Source of the DNA: an uncultured Bacillota bacterium
Lineage (GTDB): Bacteria; Bacillota_I; Bacilli_A; RFN20; CAG-826
Assembly (NCBI GenBank): GCA_937876465.1
Contig: CALEHV010000036.1
Location: 1 to 40,092 of the forward strand
Reading direction: 5' to 3'
Length of the DNA stretch: 40,092 nt
Each line of letters opens with the position of its first letter. Within the stretch, counting starts at the first letter, position 1. A model generated the notes under the pieces. That model saw only the letters and a program-made list of their open reading frames with translations, was not told the origin of the DNA and did no database searches. Shown piece after piece: positions 25,197-32,721 of this stretch. Both the position numbers and the translations under genes were made by a program.

Positions 25197-25330
25197 AAGT
25201 GCAATTTCCCTTTAATTTTTTGCACTTAAGGGGGTAAATCGTAAAATTAAAACTAAGTTTTAAATATTATTAACTTTTTAAAGTGCAATTTGCACTTAAG
25301 ATTGCACTTAAGAACTTTTTGGTGCAAAAT
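25197..25330 (+). promoter_or_regulatory. Operator array and promoter of the Fic gene
   Basis: AAGTGCAA (25197-25204) faces TTGCACTT (25220-25227). A perfect palindrome AAGTGCAATTTGCACTT lies at 25281-25297. TTGCACTTAAGA is repeated in tandem at 25290-25301 and 25302-25313. The second TTGCAC (25302-25307) is a -35 with 17 bp to -10 CAAAAT (25325-25330), which ends 6 nt before the ATG. Binding at the array would cover the promoter. The protein's own winged helix is the obvious candidate binder (inference). Confidence 0.7.
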
Positions 25331-25336
25331 AGATTT

Positions 25337-26644
25337 ATGGAAAATAGCAAAAACAAATATGTAATGCAAACAGGCATCGGATTGCAAGATGTTGACCATC
25401 TTAAAAATTCGTCCTACTTTTTAAACGAATCTCAACGTTATATAAATGGTGAAATTTCTATTGATGAATTAAATTCAATAATAAATTCTTATTATAAGAA
25501 TAAACCCGACATCGAAGAAAGAACTGAAGAAGCAGATAAAATTGCTATTAGAATTGCTAAATTAATATCAGAAAATACTTTTACTTTTTCGGTAGGGCAA
25601 TTATTGTCCATTCACCACTCTTTGTTTAAAGATGTCCTGGAAGATGCTGGAAAATTAAGAAATTATAATTTTTCTAAAAAAGAGTGGGTTCTTGATGGAG
25701 AAAGCATGATTTACGGAGATTATAGAGAACTCGAACAGACTTTAATTTATGACTTCTCAGTGGAAAAACAGTTTAAATATAACGGGCTTTCAACTGACGA
25801 AATAATTGATCATTTATGTTTATTTATAGGTAACTTGTGGCAAATACATCCTTTTAGCGAAGGAAATACAAGAACAACAGCAGTCTTTGTTATAAAATAC
25901 TTAAGATCATTAGGTTACAACATTACAAATGAAACTTTTTCTAAAAATGCTTGGTATTTTAGAAATGCGTTAGTACGAGCAAATTACAATAATGCAAGCC
26001 GTGGCATTTTTGAAGATAAAATTTATTTAAAAAAATTTCTTCAGAATTTGTTGAAAAACAAAAACAATGTTCTTCTTAATAGAGAACTCCATATAGGAAA
26101 TGTTATAAATGTTTCAAATAAAGAAAATAGAGAATCTAAAATTATTCAACTAGTGTTAAATAACCCAAGAATTTCCACTAAAGAATTAAGCGAGACTATT
26201 GGAGTTTCTTTAAGAACTATTAAATCCGTTACATCGATTATGCAAAAAACCGGTTTAATTCAAAGAGTTAATGGAAAGAAATTAGGCTTCTGGAAAACAA
26301 ACAAACAACAAGTACACGATTTAAATTTGCAAAACGGGCCTTTTGAAGCTATTAAAAGCGGATTAAAGAAAATTGAAATACGTTTGTATGATGAAAAAAG
26401 ATCCATAATTGCAATTGGAGACATAATTGTCTTCACAAATGCTATAACTGGCGAAAAGTTAACTTGCCTTGTTAAAAATCTCTATCGTTATAAAAACTTT
26501 GAAGAATTATATAAAAATCATAAGAAGTCAGATTTAGGTTACAAAGATGATGAAATTGCTCGTCCAGAAGATATGGGCCAATATTATTCAAATGAAAGAA
26601 TCCAAAAATATGGCGTTTTAGGTATAGAAATTGTAAAAATGTAA
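25337..26644 (+). CDS. Fic-domain protein fused to winged helix and ASCH domains
   Basis: 435 aa from the ATG at 25337; an earlier frame start at 25283 lies inside the operator array. An N-terminal helical part with YINGEISIDELNSIINSYY resembles the VbhA-type antitoxin helix found in related Fic proteins, but I see no S/TxxxEG/N inhibitory motif. The Fic core has HPFSEGNTR (residues 171-179), with Thr where many have Gly or Lys. Fic enzymes transfer AMP or other phospho groups to Ser/Thr/Tyr. Residues about 265-320 form a winged helix (ISTKELSETIGVSLRTIKSV). From about 328 an ASCH domain follows (GPFEAIKSGLKKIEIRL, VGD-like AIGDIIVFTN, YGVLGIEIV); ASCH binds RNA or acts on acetylcytidine. Confidence 0.85.
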   Translation: MENSKNKYVMQTGIGLQDVDHLKNSSYFLNESQRYINGEISIDELNSIINSYYKNKPDIEERTEEADKIAIRIAKLISENTFTFSVGQLLSIHHSLFKDVLEDAGKLRNYNFSKKEWVLDGESMIYGDYRELEQTLIYDFSVEKQFKYNGLSTDEIIDHLCLFIGNLWQIHPFSEGNTRTTAVFVIKYLRSLGYNITNETFSKNAWYFRNALVRANYNNASRGIFEDKIYLKKFLQNLLKNKNNVLLNRELHIGNVINVSNKENRESKIIQLVLNNPRISTKELSETIGVSLRTIKSVTSIMQKTGLIQRVNGKKLGFWKTNKQQVHDLNLQNGPFEAIKSGLKKIEIRLYDEKRSIIAIGDIIVFTNAITGEKLTCLVKNLYRYKNFEELYKNHKKSDLGYKDDEIARPEDMGQYYSNERIQKYGVLGIEIVKM

Positions 26645-26646
26645 AT

Positions 26647-28014
26647 ATGAGAGTTTCTCACGAAAGTTATATTAAATATATTGATCAAATTAACTCTTAT
26701 CTAAAAGATGAGGAGATTTTTGCTCCTGTTCTTTTAAATTATGAGACTCTCTTATTTCCTATAGTAAAAGATAATAGAAAGTCTTTAGTCGTCTCTTTAA
26801 ATCACAAGACTCCACTAATTTATCTTGTTGAAGATGATAGATTTCATTCGTCTTTTGAGGATAACTTTTATTTTAAATTAAAGAAGATATTAGGAAGAGT
26901 TCAAGTTAACTCAATTTCATTATCAAAAAAAGACAATATTGTCACATTAAAAGTCGCTTCAATTAACGAATTTGAAGACTCTAAAAATTATAATATTTAC
27001 ATTGAATTAATTCCTACAAAACCAAACATAATAATTTGTGATGAAAATAATCAGATTTTAGAAGTTTGTTATAAAGATAAAATTAGAAATTTTTCTCAAA
27101 GAGAAACATACGCTTTCCCAGTTCAAAAATCTGAACCAAAAGGTGAGATTGAAATTAATGAAGAATTTATAAAAAATCATTACTTAAATGAACTAGAAAA
27201 TCGAAGACAAGAAAAATACAAAAATTTCCTTAATTTTGTTAATGGAAAGATAAAACTTATTAATAGGAAAATAAAGGCCATCAACAATGATGTTAAAATC
27301 GCTAACGAAAGTTTAAAATTCTCTGATTTTGCAGATGAGATTTTGTGCTTGGGTTTAAACTTAAAAGACCATCTCGAATCCGTTGAAATCAGTTCGGGAA
27401 CAATCGTCTTAGATAAAAGCAAAACTGTTTTAGAAAATGTTAATAGTTTTTATAAACGTTCAAAGAAAGCTAAAGAAACGATTTCTAGATCTGATTTAAA
27501 TATCAAAAACGCGAAAGACGAAATCAGTCAATATGAAGAAATATTGAATAAATTCAATAATGCTTCAGAAAAAGAAGCAGATAAACTAATGGATGAAATT
27601 GGAATGACTAAAAAGAAAAAAGAAGTCAAAGAGACTGCTTTCAATCGTCCATACAAGCTCAATTACAACGGAACGATTATTTACTTTGGAAGAAACGCTA
27701 ATCAAAACGATTATTTATCTTTCGTCATGAAACTTAATCGTGAGTTTATTTGGCTCCACATCAAAGATAAATCTGGAGCACATTTAGTTATTGCAAATCC
27801 TAAGCCGACCGAAAAAGAATTAATCTTTGCTGCTGAAATATCATTAATTTGCTCCCATGCTACAAGCGGAGAAGTAATTTACGCTATAAAGAAAAATGTC
27901 CGTCGAGGACATGTTCTTGGAGAAGCACTTCTTAAGAATTACTCAGTGATTAAATTGAATAATGTTTCTAAAGAAACAAAGGAAGCATTTTTAAAAGCAG
28001 AACGTATTAAATAG
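26647..28014 (+). CDS. Shortened RqcH/NFACT-family protein
   Basis: 455 aa; typical RqcH has about 570. RqcH binds split 50S subunits with stalled nascent chains and directs alanine tailing. The C-terminal NFACT-R (DUF814) domain is clear (about 335-440: YFGRNANQNDYLSF, WLHIKDKSGAHLVI, ATSGEVIYA, VRRGHVLGEA). The coiled-coil region (about 190-330) is shorter than usual. In the N-terminal domain the DR pair needed for tailing reads D96-N97, and the ExMGRHSNI block reads ELIPTKPNI. It starts 2 bp after the Fic gene without a ribosome site, so it is co-expressed. It may bind ribosomes or tRNA without tailing activity. Confidence 0.85.
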   Translation: MRVSHESYIKYIDQINSYLKDEEIFAPVLLNYETLLFPIVKDNRKSLVVSLNHKTPLIYLVEDDRFHSSFEDNFYFKLKKILGRVQVNSISLSKKDNIVTLKVASINEFEDSKNYNIYIELIPTKPNIIICDENNQILEVCYKDKIRNFSQRETYAFPVQKSEPKGEIEINEEFIKNHYLNELENRRQEKYKNFLNFVNGKIKLINRKIKAINNDVKIANESLKFSDFADEILCLGLNLKDHLESVEISSGTIVLDKSKTVLENVNSFYKRSKKAKETISRSDLNIKNAKDEISQYEEILNKFNNASEKEADKLMDEIGMTKKKKEVKETAFNRPYKLNYNGTIIYFGRNANQNDYLSFVMKLNREFIWLHIKDKSGAHLVIANPKPTEKELIFAAEISLICSHATSGEVIYAIKKNVRRGHVLGEALLKNYSVIKLNNVSKETKEAFLKAERIK

Positions 28015-28507
28015 TATACTTTTTAATCATGTCAAAAGTTGCCAGAGATGGGAACTTTTTTTGACGTAAAATATCGTATACAACAATTGCGACAGAATTG
28101 GAAAGATTTAAACTTCTTGCAGTTGATAACATAGGAATTCTTAAAGTGTCTTCTCTATGTTCATGTAAAATCTCTTTATCAATCCCCGTAGATTCTCTAC
28201 CAAACATTACATAAACATCTTCTACTGGATCTGAAAAATCTACATTGCTATATACATTTGTTCCATATTTTGTTACATAGTAGATTTTTACATCGCCAAT
28301 TTTTTCAACAAATTCTTCATAGGAATTGTAATAAATATATTTTGCATCCTTTATATAGTCCATCCCTGCTCTTTGAAGTGCTTTTTCAGACATATCAAAA
28401 GGAATGGGACCAATAATATGAACTATTGAATTTGTAGCCATTGAAGTTCTAAGTATGTTTCCTGTATTTGCAGGAATTTCAGGATGATAAAGAATAATGT
28501 TAATCAT
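28007..28507 (-). CDS. trmL: tRNA (cytidine/uridine-34-2'-O)-methyltransferase
   Basis: A SPOUT-class methyltransferase for the wobble base of tRNA-Leu. I start at the ATG at 28507 (MINIILYHPEIPANTGNI); a TTG at 28537 is possible but lies in the ppa terminator. This gives 166 aa, the normal TrmL size. Motifs are PEIPANTGNILRT at the N-terminus, and the knot with VMFGRESTGIDKEIL, LRIPMLSTARSLNLSNSVAIVVYDILRQ. The 3' end overlaps the RqcH stop by 8 bp, tail to tail. TATTAT lies 7 nt before the ATG, again a leaderless arrangement. Confidence 0.93.
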   Translation of the reverse strand: MINIILYHPEIPANTGNILRTSMATNSIVHIIGPIPFDMSEKALQRAGMDYIKDAKYIYYNSYEEFVEKIGDVKIYYVTKYGTNVYSNVDFSDPVEDVYVMFGRESTGIDKEILHEHREDTLRIPMLSTARSLNLSNSVAIVVYDILRQKKFPSLATFDMIKKYTI

Positions 28508-28540
28508 AATATTGATAATATAGTATTTAGTTAGCAAAAG

Positions 28541-28566
28541 AAAAGGATGTCTTCATTGACATCCTA
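28541..28566 (-). terminator. Terminator of ppa
   Basis: On the minus strand, just past the ppa stop: AGGATGTC, a short loop, GACATCCT, then TTTCTTTT. The stem is a perfect 8 bp. Confidence 0.85.
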
Positions 28567-28573
28567 TTTAATA

Positions 28574-29122
28574 TTAATAATATTTCTCTCCGTCACCGAA
28601 TTTATCTTTATATGCTTGAATGCATTTTCCGATGATATCCATTGCCATATCGCGACCATGAATGCTAGAAACATTAGTTTCTTTTCCATTTTCAAGTTGT
28701 TTATAAACTACAAAGAAGTGTTTAATTTCTTGAAGAATATGGTCTGGAATTTGTTTAATATCGGTAAACGAATTATAAACTGGATCGTTTTTACAAATAG
28801 CAATAATTTTTGCATCTTTCTTTCCATTATCAATCATTTCAAGAATTCCAATTGGATAGCAATCAACAATTGCAAATGGAACAATTGATTCGGAACAAAT
28901 AACTAAAACATCAAGTGCGTCACCATCGTCAGCTAAAGTACGTGGAATAAAACCATAGTTTTGTGGATAGTGAGTCGAAGTATATAAAATTCGGTCTAAA
29001 TATAAAGCTCCAGAATACTTATCTAATTCGTATTTATTTTTGCTTCCTTTGGAAATTTCAATACAAGATAAAAAGGAATCTGGATTAACTCTTTTTGGAT
29101 CAACTCTGTGCCAAATATTCAT
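28574..29122 (-). CDS. ppa: Inorganic pyrophosphatase, family I
   Basis: Splits pyrophosphate and so drives biosynthetic reactions. It has 182 aa. The family I pattern is visible: EISKGSKNKYELDK, then YPQNYGFIPRTLADDGDALDVLVI with the metal-binding aspartates (DGDALDVLV), and KDAKIIAICKNDP. It has its own strong ribosome site (AGGAGGA) and an extended -10 promoter. It is cytoplasmic. It is divergent from the thioredoxin-like lipoprotein gene. Confidence 0.97.
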   Translation of the reverse strand: MNIWHRVDPKRVNPDSFLSCIEISKGSKNKYELDKYSGALYLDRILYTSTHYPQNYGFIPRTLADDGDALDVLVICSESIVPFAIVDCYPIGILEMIDNGKKDAKIIAICKNDPVYNSFTDIKQIPDHILQEIKHFFVVYKQLENGKETNVSSIHGRDMAMDIIGKCIQAYKDKFGDGEKYY

Positions 29123-29147
29123 TCTTATATTCCTCCTAGATGCTTGA

Positions 29148-29156
29148 ATTATACCA
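29148..29156 (-). promoter_or_regulatory. ppa promoter (extended -10)
   Basis: TGGTATAAT on the minus strand: TG one base before a consensus -10 TATAAT (29148-29153). The gene has a leader with AGGAGGA. Confidence 0.65.
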
Positions 29157-29186
29157 TATTAGTAATCTTTATTGAAATAAACATGA

Positions 29187-29192
29187 TATAAT
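29187..29192 (+). promoter_or_regulatory. Leaderless promoter of the 29199 lipoprotein gene
   Basis: TGATATAAT, a consensus extended -10 (TATAAT at 29187-29192), ends exactly 6 nt before the ATG at 29199. There is no Shine-Dalgarno sequence. Confidence 0.65.
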
Positions 29193-29198
29193 AACGCC

Positions 29199-30026
29199 AT
29201 GAAACTAAAGCATTTTCTTCCATTATCAATTCTTACAGTTTTGTCTCTTACAAGCTGTGCAGGAAATCCAAATGCTCCTAAAGTCTTAAAGAATGGAGAA
29301 CTTTTTGGCTTGCAAGAAATTACATACGAAAATGCTTTTGTTACTGCTACTTTTGATTACATGGACACTATGATTCAAAGTGGCGAGCCATTTATTTTCT
29401 ATTTAACAAGTTCAGAATGCTATCACTGTTATTTATTCAAAGAAAAAATTCTTTCTTATGTTAGATCGACAAATAACTTAGTCGCAATGATGGATATTTA
29501 TGATGACGAGAAAGAAAGTTATTCAGAAGACTTTGAAAAATTTAAAGATAAATACGAGGACTATTTTTTCATCAACGGAGAAGCTTACACTCCTCAAATT
29601 TATATTGTTGAAGGATTAAAATTTGAAACCCAAGTTCCAAACTCTCGATACGATAATGAAGGCATGTTCAAAAGAGCAATGCAAGACTACGTTAACCAAT
29701 GCAATGTTTACTCTTTTTCTACAGTCGAAAAACTTAACAATTTCTTGTCTTCAAATCCTAATTCATTAACCGTATTAATTGATAGAAAACAAAGCGAATT
29801 AATGTCTACTTATCATGGCTATGTTCAAGATTTAATTAAAGCAAGAAATAACAAGATTGCATTGTTTGAAATTGATGATTCAAACAGAACTCAAATATTT
29901 GAAAAATTTGGACTAACTGAATTAACTGCTCCGACTGGTTTTATAACAAAACAATCTCAACTATATAAGTACAAATTTATAAACAATAAAGAATCAAACG
30001 AAATCTTCTTAAATGAGAATTTATAA
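29199..30026 (+). CDS. Thioredoxin-fold lipoprotein
   Basis: 275 aa. Signal peptide with lipobox LTSC (Cys20 lipidated), so it is anchored outside the membrane. The first domain (about 35-165) has the thioredoxin pattern, with active-site-like C74-Y-H-C77 in FYLTSSECYHCYLFKE and a YTPQIYIVEG segment that supplies the cis-Pro. A second domain (about 175-270) looks like another thioredoxin fold (NSLTVLIDRKQ, ALFEIDDSNR, TAPTGFITK) without a CxxC. It may handle disulfides of surface proteins such as the Cys-rich lipoproteins at the window ends; this is inference. Single-gene unit. Confidence 0.8.
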   Translation: MKLKHFLPLSILTVLSLTSCAGNPNAPKVLKNGELFGLQEITYENAFVTATFDYMDTMIQSGEPFIFYLTSSECYHCYLFKEKILSYVRSTNNLVAMMDIYDDEKESYSEDFEKFKDKYEDYFFINGEAYTPQIYIVEGLKFETQVPNSRYDNEGMFKRAMQDYVNQCNVYSFSTVEKLNNFLSSNPNSLTVLIDRKQSELMSTYHGYVQDLIKARNNKIALFEIDDSNRTQIFEKFGLTELTAPTGFITKQSQLYKYKFINNKESNEIFLNENL

Positions 30027-30039
30027 AGGCTTTGCAAAG

Positions 30040-30066
30040 AAAAAGCTAGGTAAATCATAGCTTTTT
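30040..30066. terminator. Bidirectional terminator, 29199 gene / atp operon
   Basis: Stem AAAAAGCTA (30040-30048) / TAGCTTTTT (30058-30066) with a nine-base loop; T-runs follow in both directions. Confidence 0.85.
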
Positions 30067-30067
30067 T

Positions 30068-30463
30068 CTATTTTTTCTCAGCTGCAGTTAATCTAGCAAC
30101 TGCACGCTTAAGAGCTAACTCTGCTCGCTTTTGATCAATGTTAATTCCTTTGTTTTTTAAACGTTCTTCAGCACGTTTTTTTGCGTTTTCTGCACGTGCT
30201 ACATCAATCGTATTTGCGCTTTCTATTTGATTACAAATTAAAATGACTTTTTCATTAGTAACATTGATTGCACCACCATGAATTGCATACCATTCTTGAG
30301 CCCCATTTTTTCTAACATACATTGGTGCATAATCAAGTATTCCAACTAATGGTGTATGGCCACCTAAAATCGTTCTATATCCTGATGTTAATTTCACAGT
30401 TAAAGAATCGACTTCAAGAGTCTTAAATAAACCTTTTGGAGTTACTAAATCAACAATAAGCAT
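30068..30463 (-). CDS. atpC: ATP synthase epsilon subunit
   Basis: 131 aa, cytoplasmic part of the central stalk. The N-terminal beta sandwich (residues 1-85: LVTPKGLFKTLEVDSLTVKL, GGHTPLVGILDYAP) and a two-helix C-terminal arm (ENAKKRAEERL, RAELALKRAVARLTAAEKK) are complete. It is the last gene of the operon. Confidence 0.96.
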   Translation of the reverse strand: MLIVDLVTPKGLFKTLEVDSLTVKLTSGYRTILGGHTPLVGILDYAPMYVRKNGAQEWYAIHGGAINVTNEKVILICNQIESANTIDVARAENAKKRAEERLKNKGINIDQKRAELALKRAVARLTAAEKK

Positions 30464-30466
30464 TAC

Positions 30467-31864
30467 TTATTTTTCCTCGTATTTTTCTACATCACCGATT
30501 GTGCCTTTGTAAAGGAATGCACTTTCTGGATAATGGTCATATTTACCTTCAAGAATTGCTTTAAAGGAACGCACTGTTTCTTTTACAGGAACATACGCTC
30601 CTTTGAAACCTGTAAATCCTTCTGCAACAGAGAATGGTTGAGACAAGAAATTACGAATTCTTCTTGCTCTAGCAACTATAACTTTATCTTCATCTGATAA
30701 TTCATCCATACCTAAAATTGCAATGATATCTTGAAGTTCTTTATAACGTTGTAAAACTTTTTGAACTTCACGAGCCACTTTGTAATGTTCTTCACCAACG
30801 ATACGTGGATCAAGGATATTACTTGTTGAATCAAGTGGATCGACAGCTGGATAAATACCTAATGCTGCGGTACCTCTATCAAGAACAGTTTTTGCATCAA
30901 GGTGTGAGAATGTTGTTGCAGGAGCTGGATCGGTTAAGTCATCAGCAGGAACATAAATTGCTTGAACTGATGTAATAGAGCCATCTTTTGTTGATGTAAT
31001 TCTTTCTTGTAATTGTCCCATCTCTGTAGCAAGTGTTGGTTGATAACCAACAGCAGAAGGCATACGGCCTAAAAGAGCCGAGACTTCAGAACCTGCTTGA
31101 GTAAATCTAAAGATGTTATCAATAAAAAGAAGGACATCTTTGTGCTCTCTATCACGGAAGTATTCAGCCATAGTTAAACCAGAAAGAGCGACTCTCATAC
31201 GTGCTCCTGGTGGTTCGTTCATTTGACCGAAGACAAGTGCTGTTTTTGCAAGAACACCACTAGCTTTCATTTCAAAATATAAATCGTTACCTTCACGGGA
31301 ACGTTCACCAACACCAGCAAAGACAGAAATTCCGTCTTGTTCTGTTGCAATATTGTGAATTAATTCTTGAATAAGAACTGTCTTACCAACACCAGCACCA
31401 CCAAACAAGCCAACTTTACCACCTTTCATATAAGGACATAGTAAATCAATGACTTTGATTCCTGTTTCAAGCATTTCAGTGGAAACGTTTTGTTCATTAA
31501 ATGTTGGAGCTTTTCTATGAATTGGTAATTTTTCTACATTTTCAAAATTATTTTCCAATCCATCGATTGGATTTCCTAAAACGTTAAACATTCTACCTAA
31601 TGTAGGATTACCAACAGGAACTGAAATAGGTGCTTCTGTGTCAATAACATCAAGTCCTCTCATAATTCCTTCAGTTGCACCCATAGCAACGCATCTAACA
31701 GTGTCATCGCCAATATGTTGGGCGACTTCAATAGTTAAAGTTGCGTTTGTTGGAAGCTTAACGATTAAAGCAGTTAATAATTCAGGAAGATGGTTGTCAG
31801 GAAAACGGACATCAATAATAGGTCCGACAGCTTGAACAACTTTTCCTATATTGGATTCTTTCAT
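30467..31864 (-). CDS. atpD: ATP synthase beta subunit
   Basis: 465 aa, catalytic subunit of F1. The P-loop GGAGVGKT lies at residues 155-162. Also visible are GERSREGNDLY with the catalytic Glu, LLFIDNIFRF (Walker B), the PSAVGYQPTLATEMG loop and the DELSDEDK-type (DELSEED) segment. Start preceded by AGGAGG (31868-31874 on the plus strand as cctcct-type). It is complete. Confidence 0.98.
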   Translation of the reverse strand: MKESNIGKVVQAVGPIIDVRFPDNHLPELLTALIVKLPTNATLTIEVAQHIGDDTVRCVAMGATEGIMRGLDVIDTEAPISVPVGNPTLGRMFNVLGNPIDGLENNFENVEKLPIHRKAPTFNEQNVSTEMLETGIKVIDLLCPYMKGGKVGLFGGAGVGKTVLIQELIHNIATEQDGISVFAGVGERSREGNDLYFEMKASGVLAKTALVFGQMNEPPGARMRVALSGLTMAEYFRDREHKDVLLFIDNIFRFTQAGSEVSALLGRMPSAVGYQPTLATEMGQLQERITSTKDGSITSVQAIYVPADDLTDPAPATTFSHLDAKTVLDRGTAALGIYPAVDPLDSTSNILDPRIVGEEHYKVAREVQKVLQRYKELQDIIAILGMDELSDEDKVIVARARRIRNFLSQPFSVAEGFTGFKGAYVPVKETVRSFKAILEGKYDHYPESAFLYKGTIGDVEKYEEK

Positions 31865-31876
31865 ATTAAGAACCTC

Positions 31877-32719
31877 CTATTGTTTCTGACCTGCTACAAC
31901 CTCAGTAATTTCTTGAGTAATTGCAGCCTGTCTAGCTTTGTTAAATTCTAGAGTTAATTGTTTAATCAACTCATCTGCATTGTCAGTGGCATTTTCCATC
32001 GCTGTTCTGCGACTTGCTTGTTCACTAACTTGAGATTCAATAATTCTTTGGTATAAGAATGAGGATATGTATAAAGGAACAAGTTCTTTAATTAAGGTCT
32101 TAATGTCTGGATCGAACTCTGGAGCATACCCTAAATCATTACCTTCTTTTTTGTTAAGAGGGAATAACGTAACCATAGTTGGAGCAAACTTAATTGAGTT
32201 TACATATTTGGTGTAAACAAGTTTGACTGAACGATATTTCGAATTGATAAAATCATCACTAATTTTGGAGGACAATTTTACTACATCTTCATATACAATT
32301 TTTTCGTTTAATTGCACAAAAGATGAATCAACTTCATAGTTTTCTCTCTTATAATAATTGTCGCCTTTTAAGCCAATTGGAATGAGTTTTGCAGTGTTTT
32401 TATCAATATTTGCAGAGATAAATTTGTAAATATCGTTGTTAAAACCTGCACATAAACCAAGATTTGAATTAACGACAATAACTAAGTCTTTATCAGCTTC
32501 TTTTTCTTCTAAATAAACTTTGGCTTCTTCACCTTCTGAACGTTCTAAAAGCGAGTTGATTAAATTAACAATCTCATCGGTGAAAAGATTGTTTTTCTCC
32601 ATGATCGATTTGAATCTTTTTAGTTTAACAGTAGCAACAAGTTCCATTGCTTTTGTTATCTTTTTCGTAGAATTAACTGAAGAGATTCGACGTTTAGTTT
32701 TATTTAGATTAGCCGCCAT
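31877..32719 (-). CDS. atpG: ATP synthase gamma subunit
   Basis: 280 aa, the rotating central shaft. N-terminal helix TKRRISSVNSTKKITKAMELVATVKLKRFK and C-terminal helix RRTAMENATDNADELIKQLTLEFNKARQAAITQEITEVVAG are the conserved coiled coil. The middle domain is divergent, as is usual. Confidence 0.97.
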   Translation of the reverse strand: MAANLNKTKRRISSVNSTKKITKAMELVATVKLKRFKSIMEKNNLFTDEIVNLINSLLERSEGEEAKVYLEEKEADKDLVIVVNSNLGLCAGFNNDIYKFISANIDKNTAKLIPIGLKGDNYYKRENYEVDSSFVQLNEKIVYEDVVKLSSKISDDFINSKYRSVKLVYTKYVNSIKFAPTMVTLFPLNKKEGNDLGYAPEFDPDIKTLIKELVPLYISSFLYQRIIESQVSEQASRRTAMENATDNADELIKQLTLEFNKARQAAITQEITEVVAGQKQ

Positions 32720-32721
32720 AA

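Noticed and set aside
25136..25336. Riboswitch or CRISPR-like array in the gmk/Fic interval
   Set aside because: The repeats are short palindromic half-sites with uneven spacing, suited to a protein operator; there are no uniform repeat-spacer units and no conserved riboswitch core.
28508..28537. TTG start 10 codons upstream for TrmL
   Set aside because: It runs into the ppa terminator region, and the ATG at 28507 gives the normal family N-terminus (MINIILYHPEIPANTGN).
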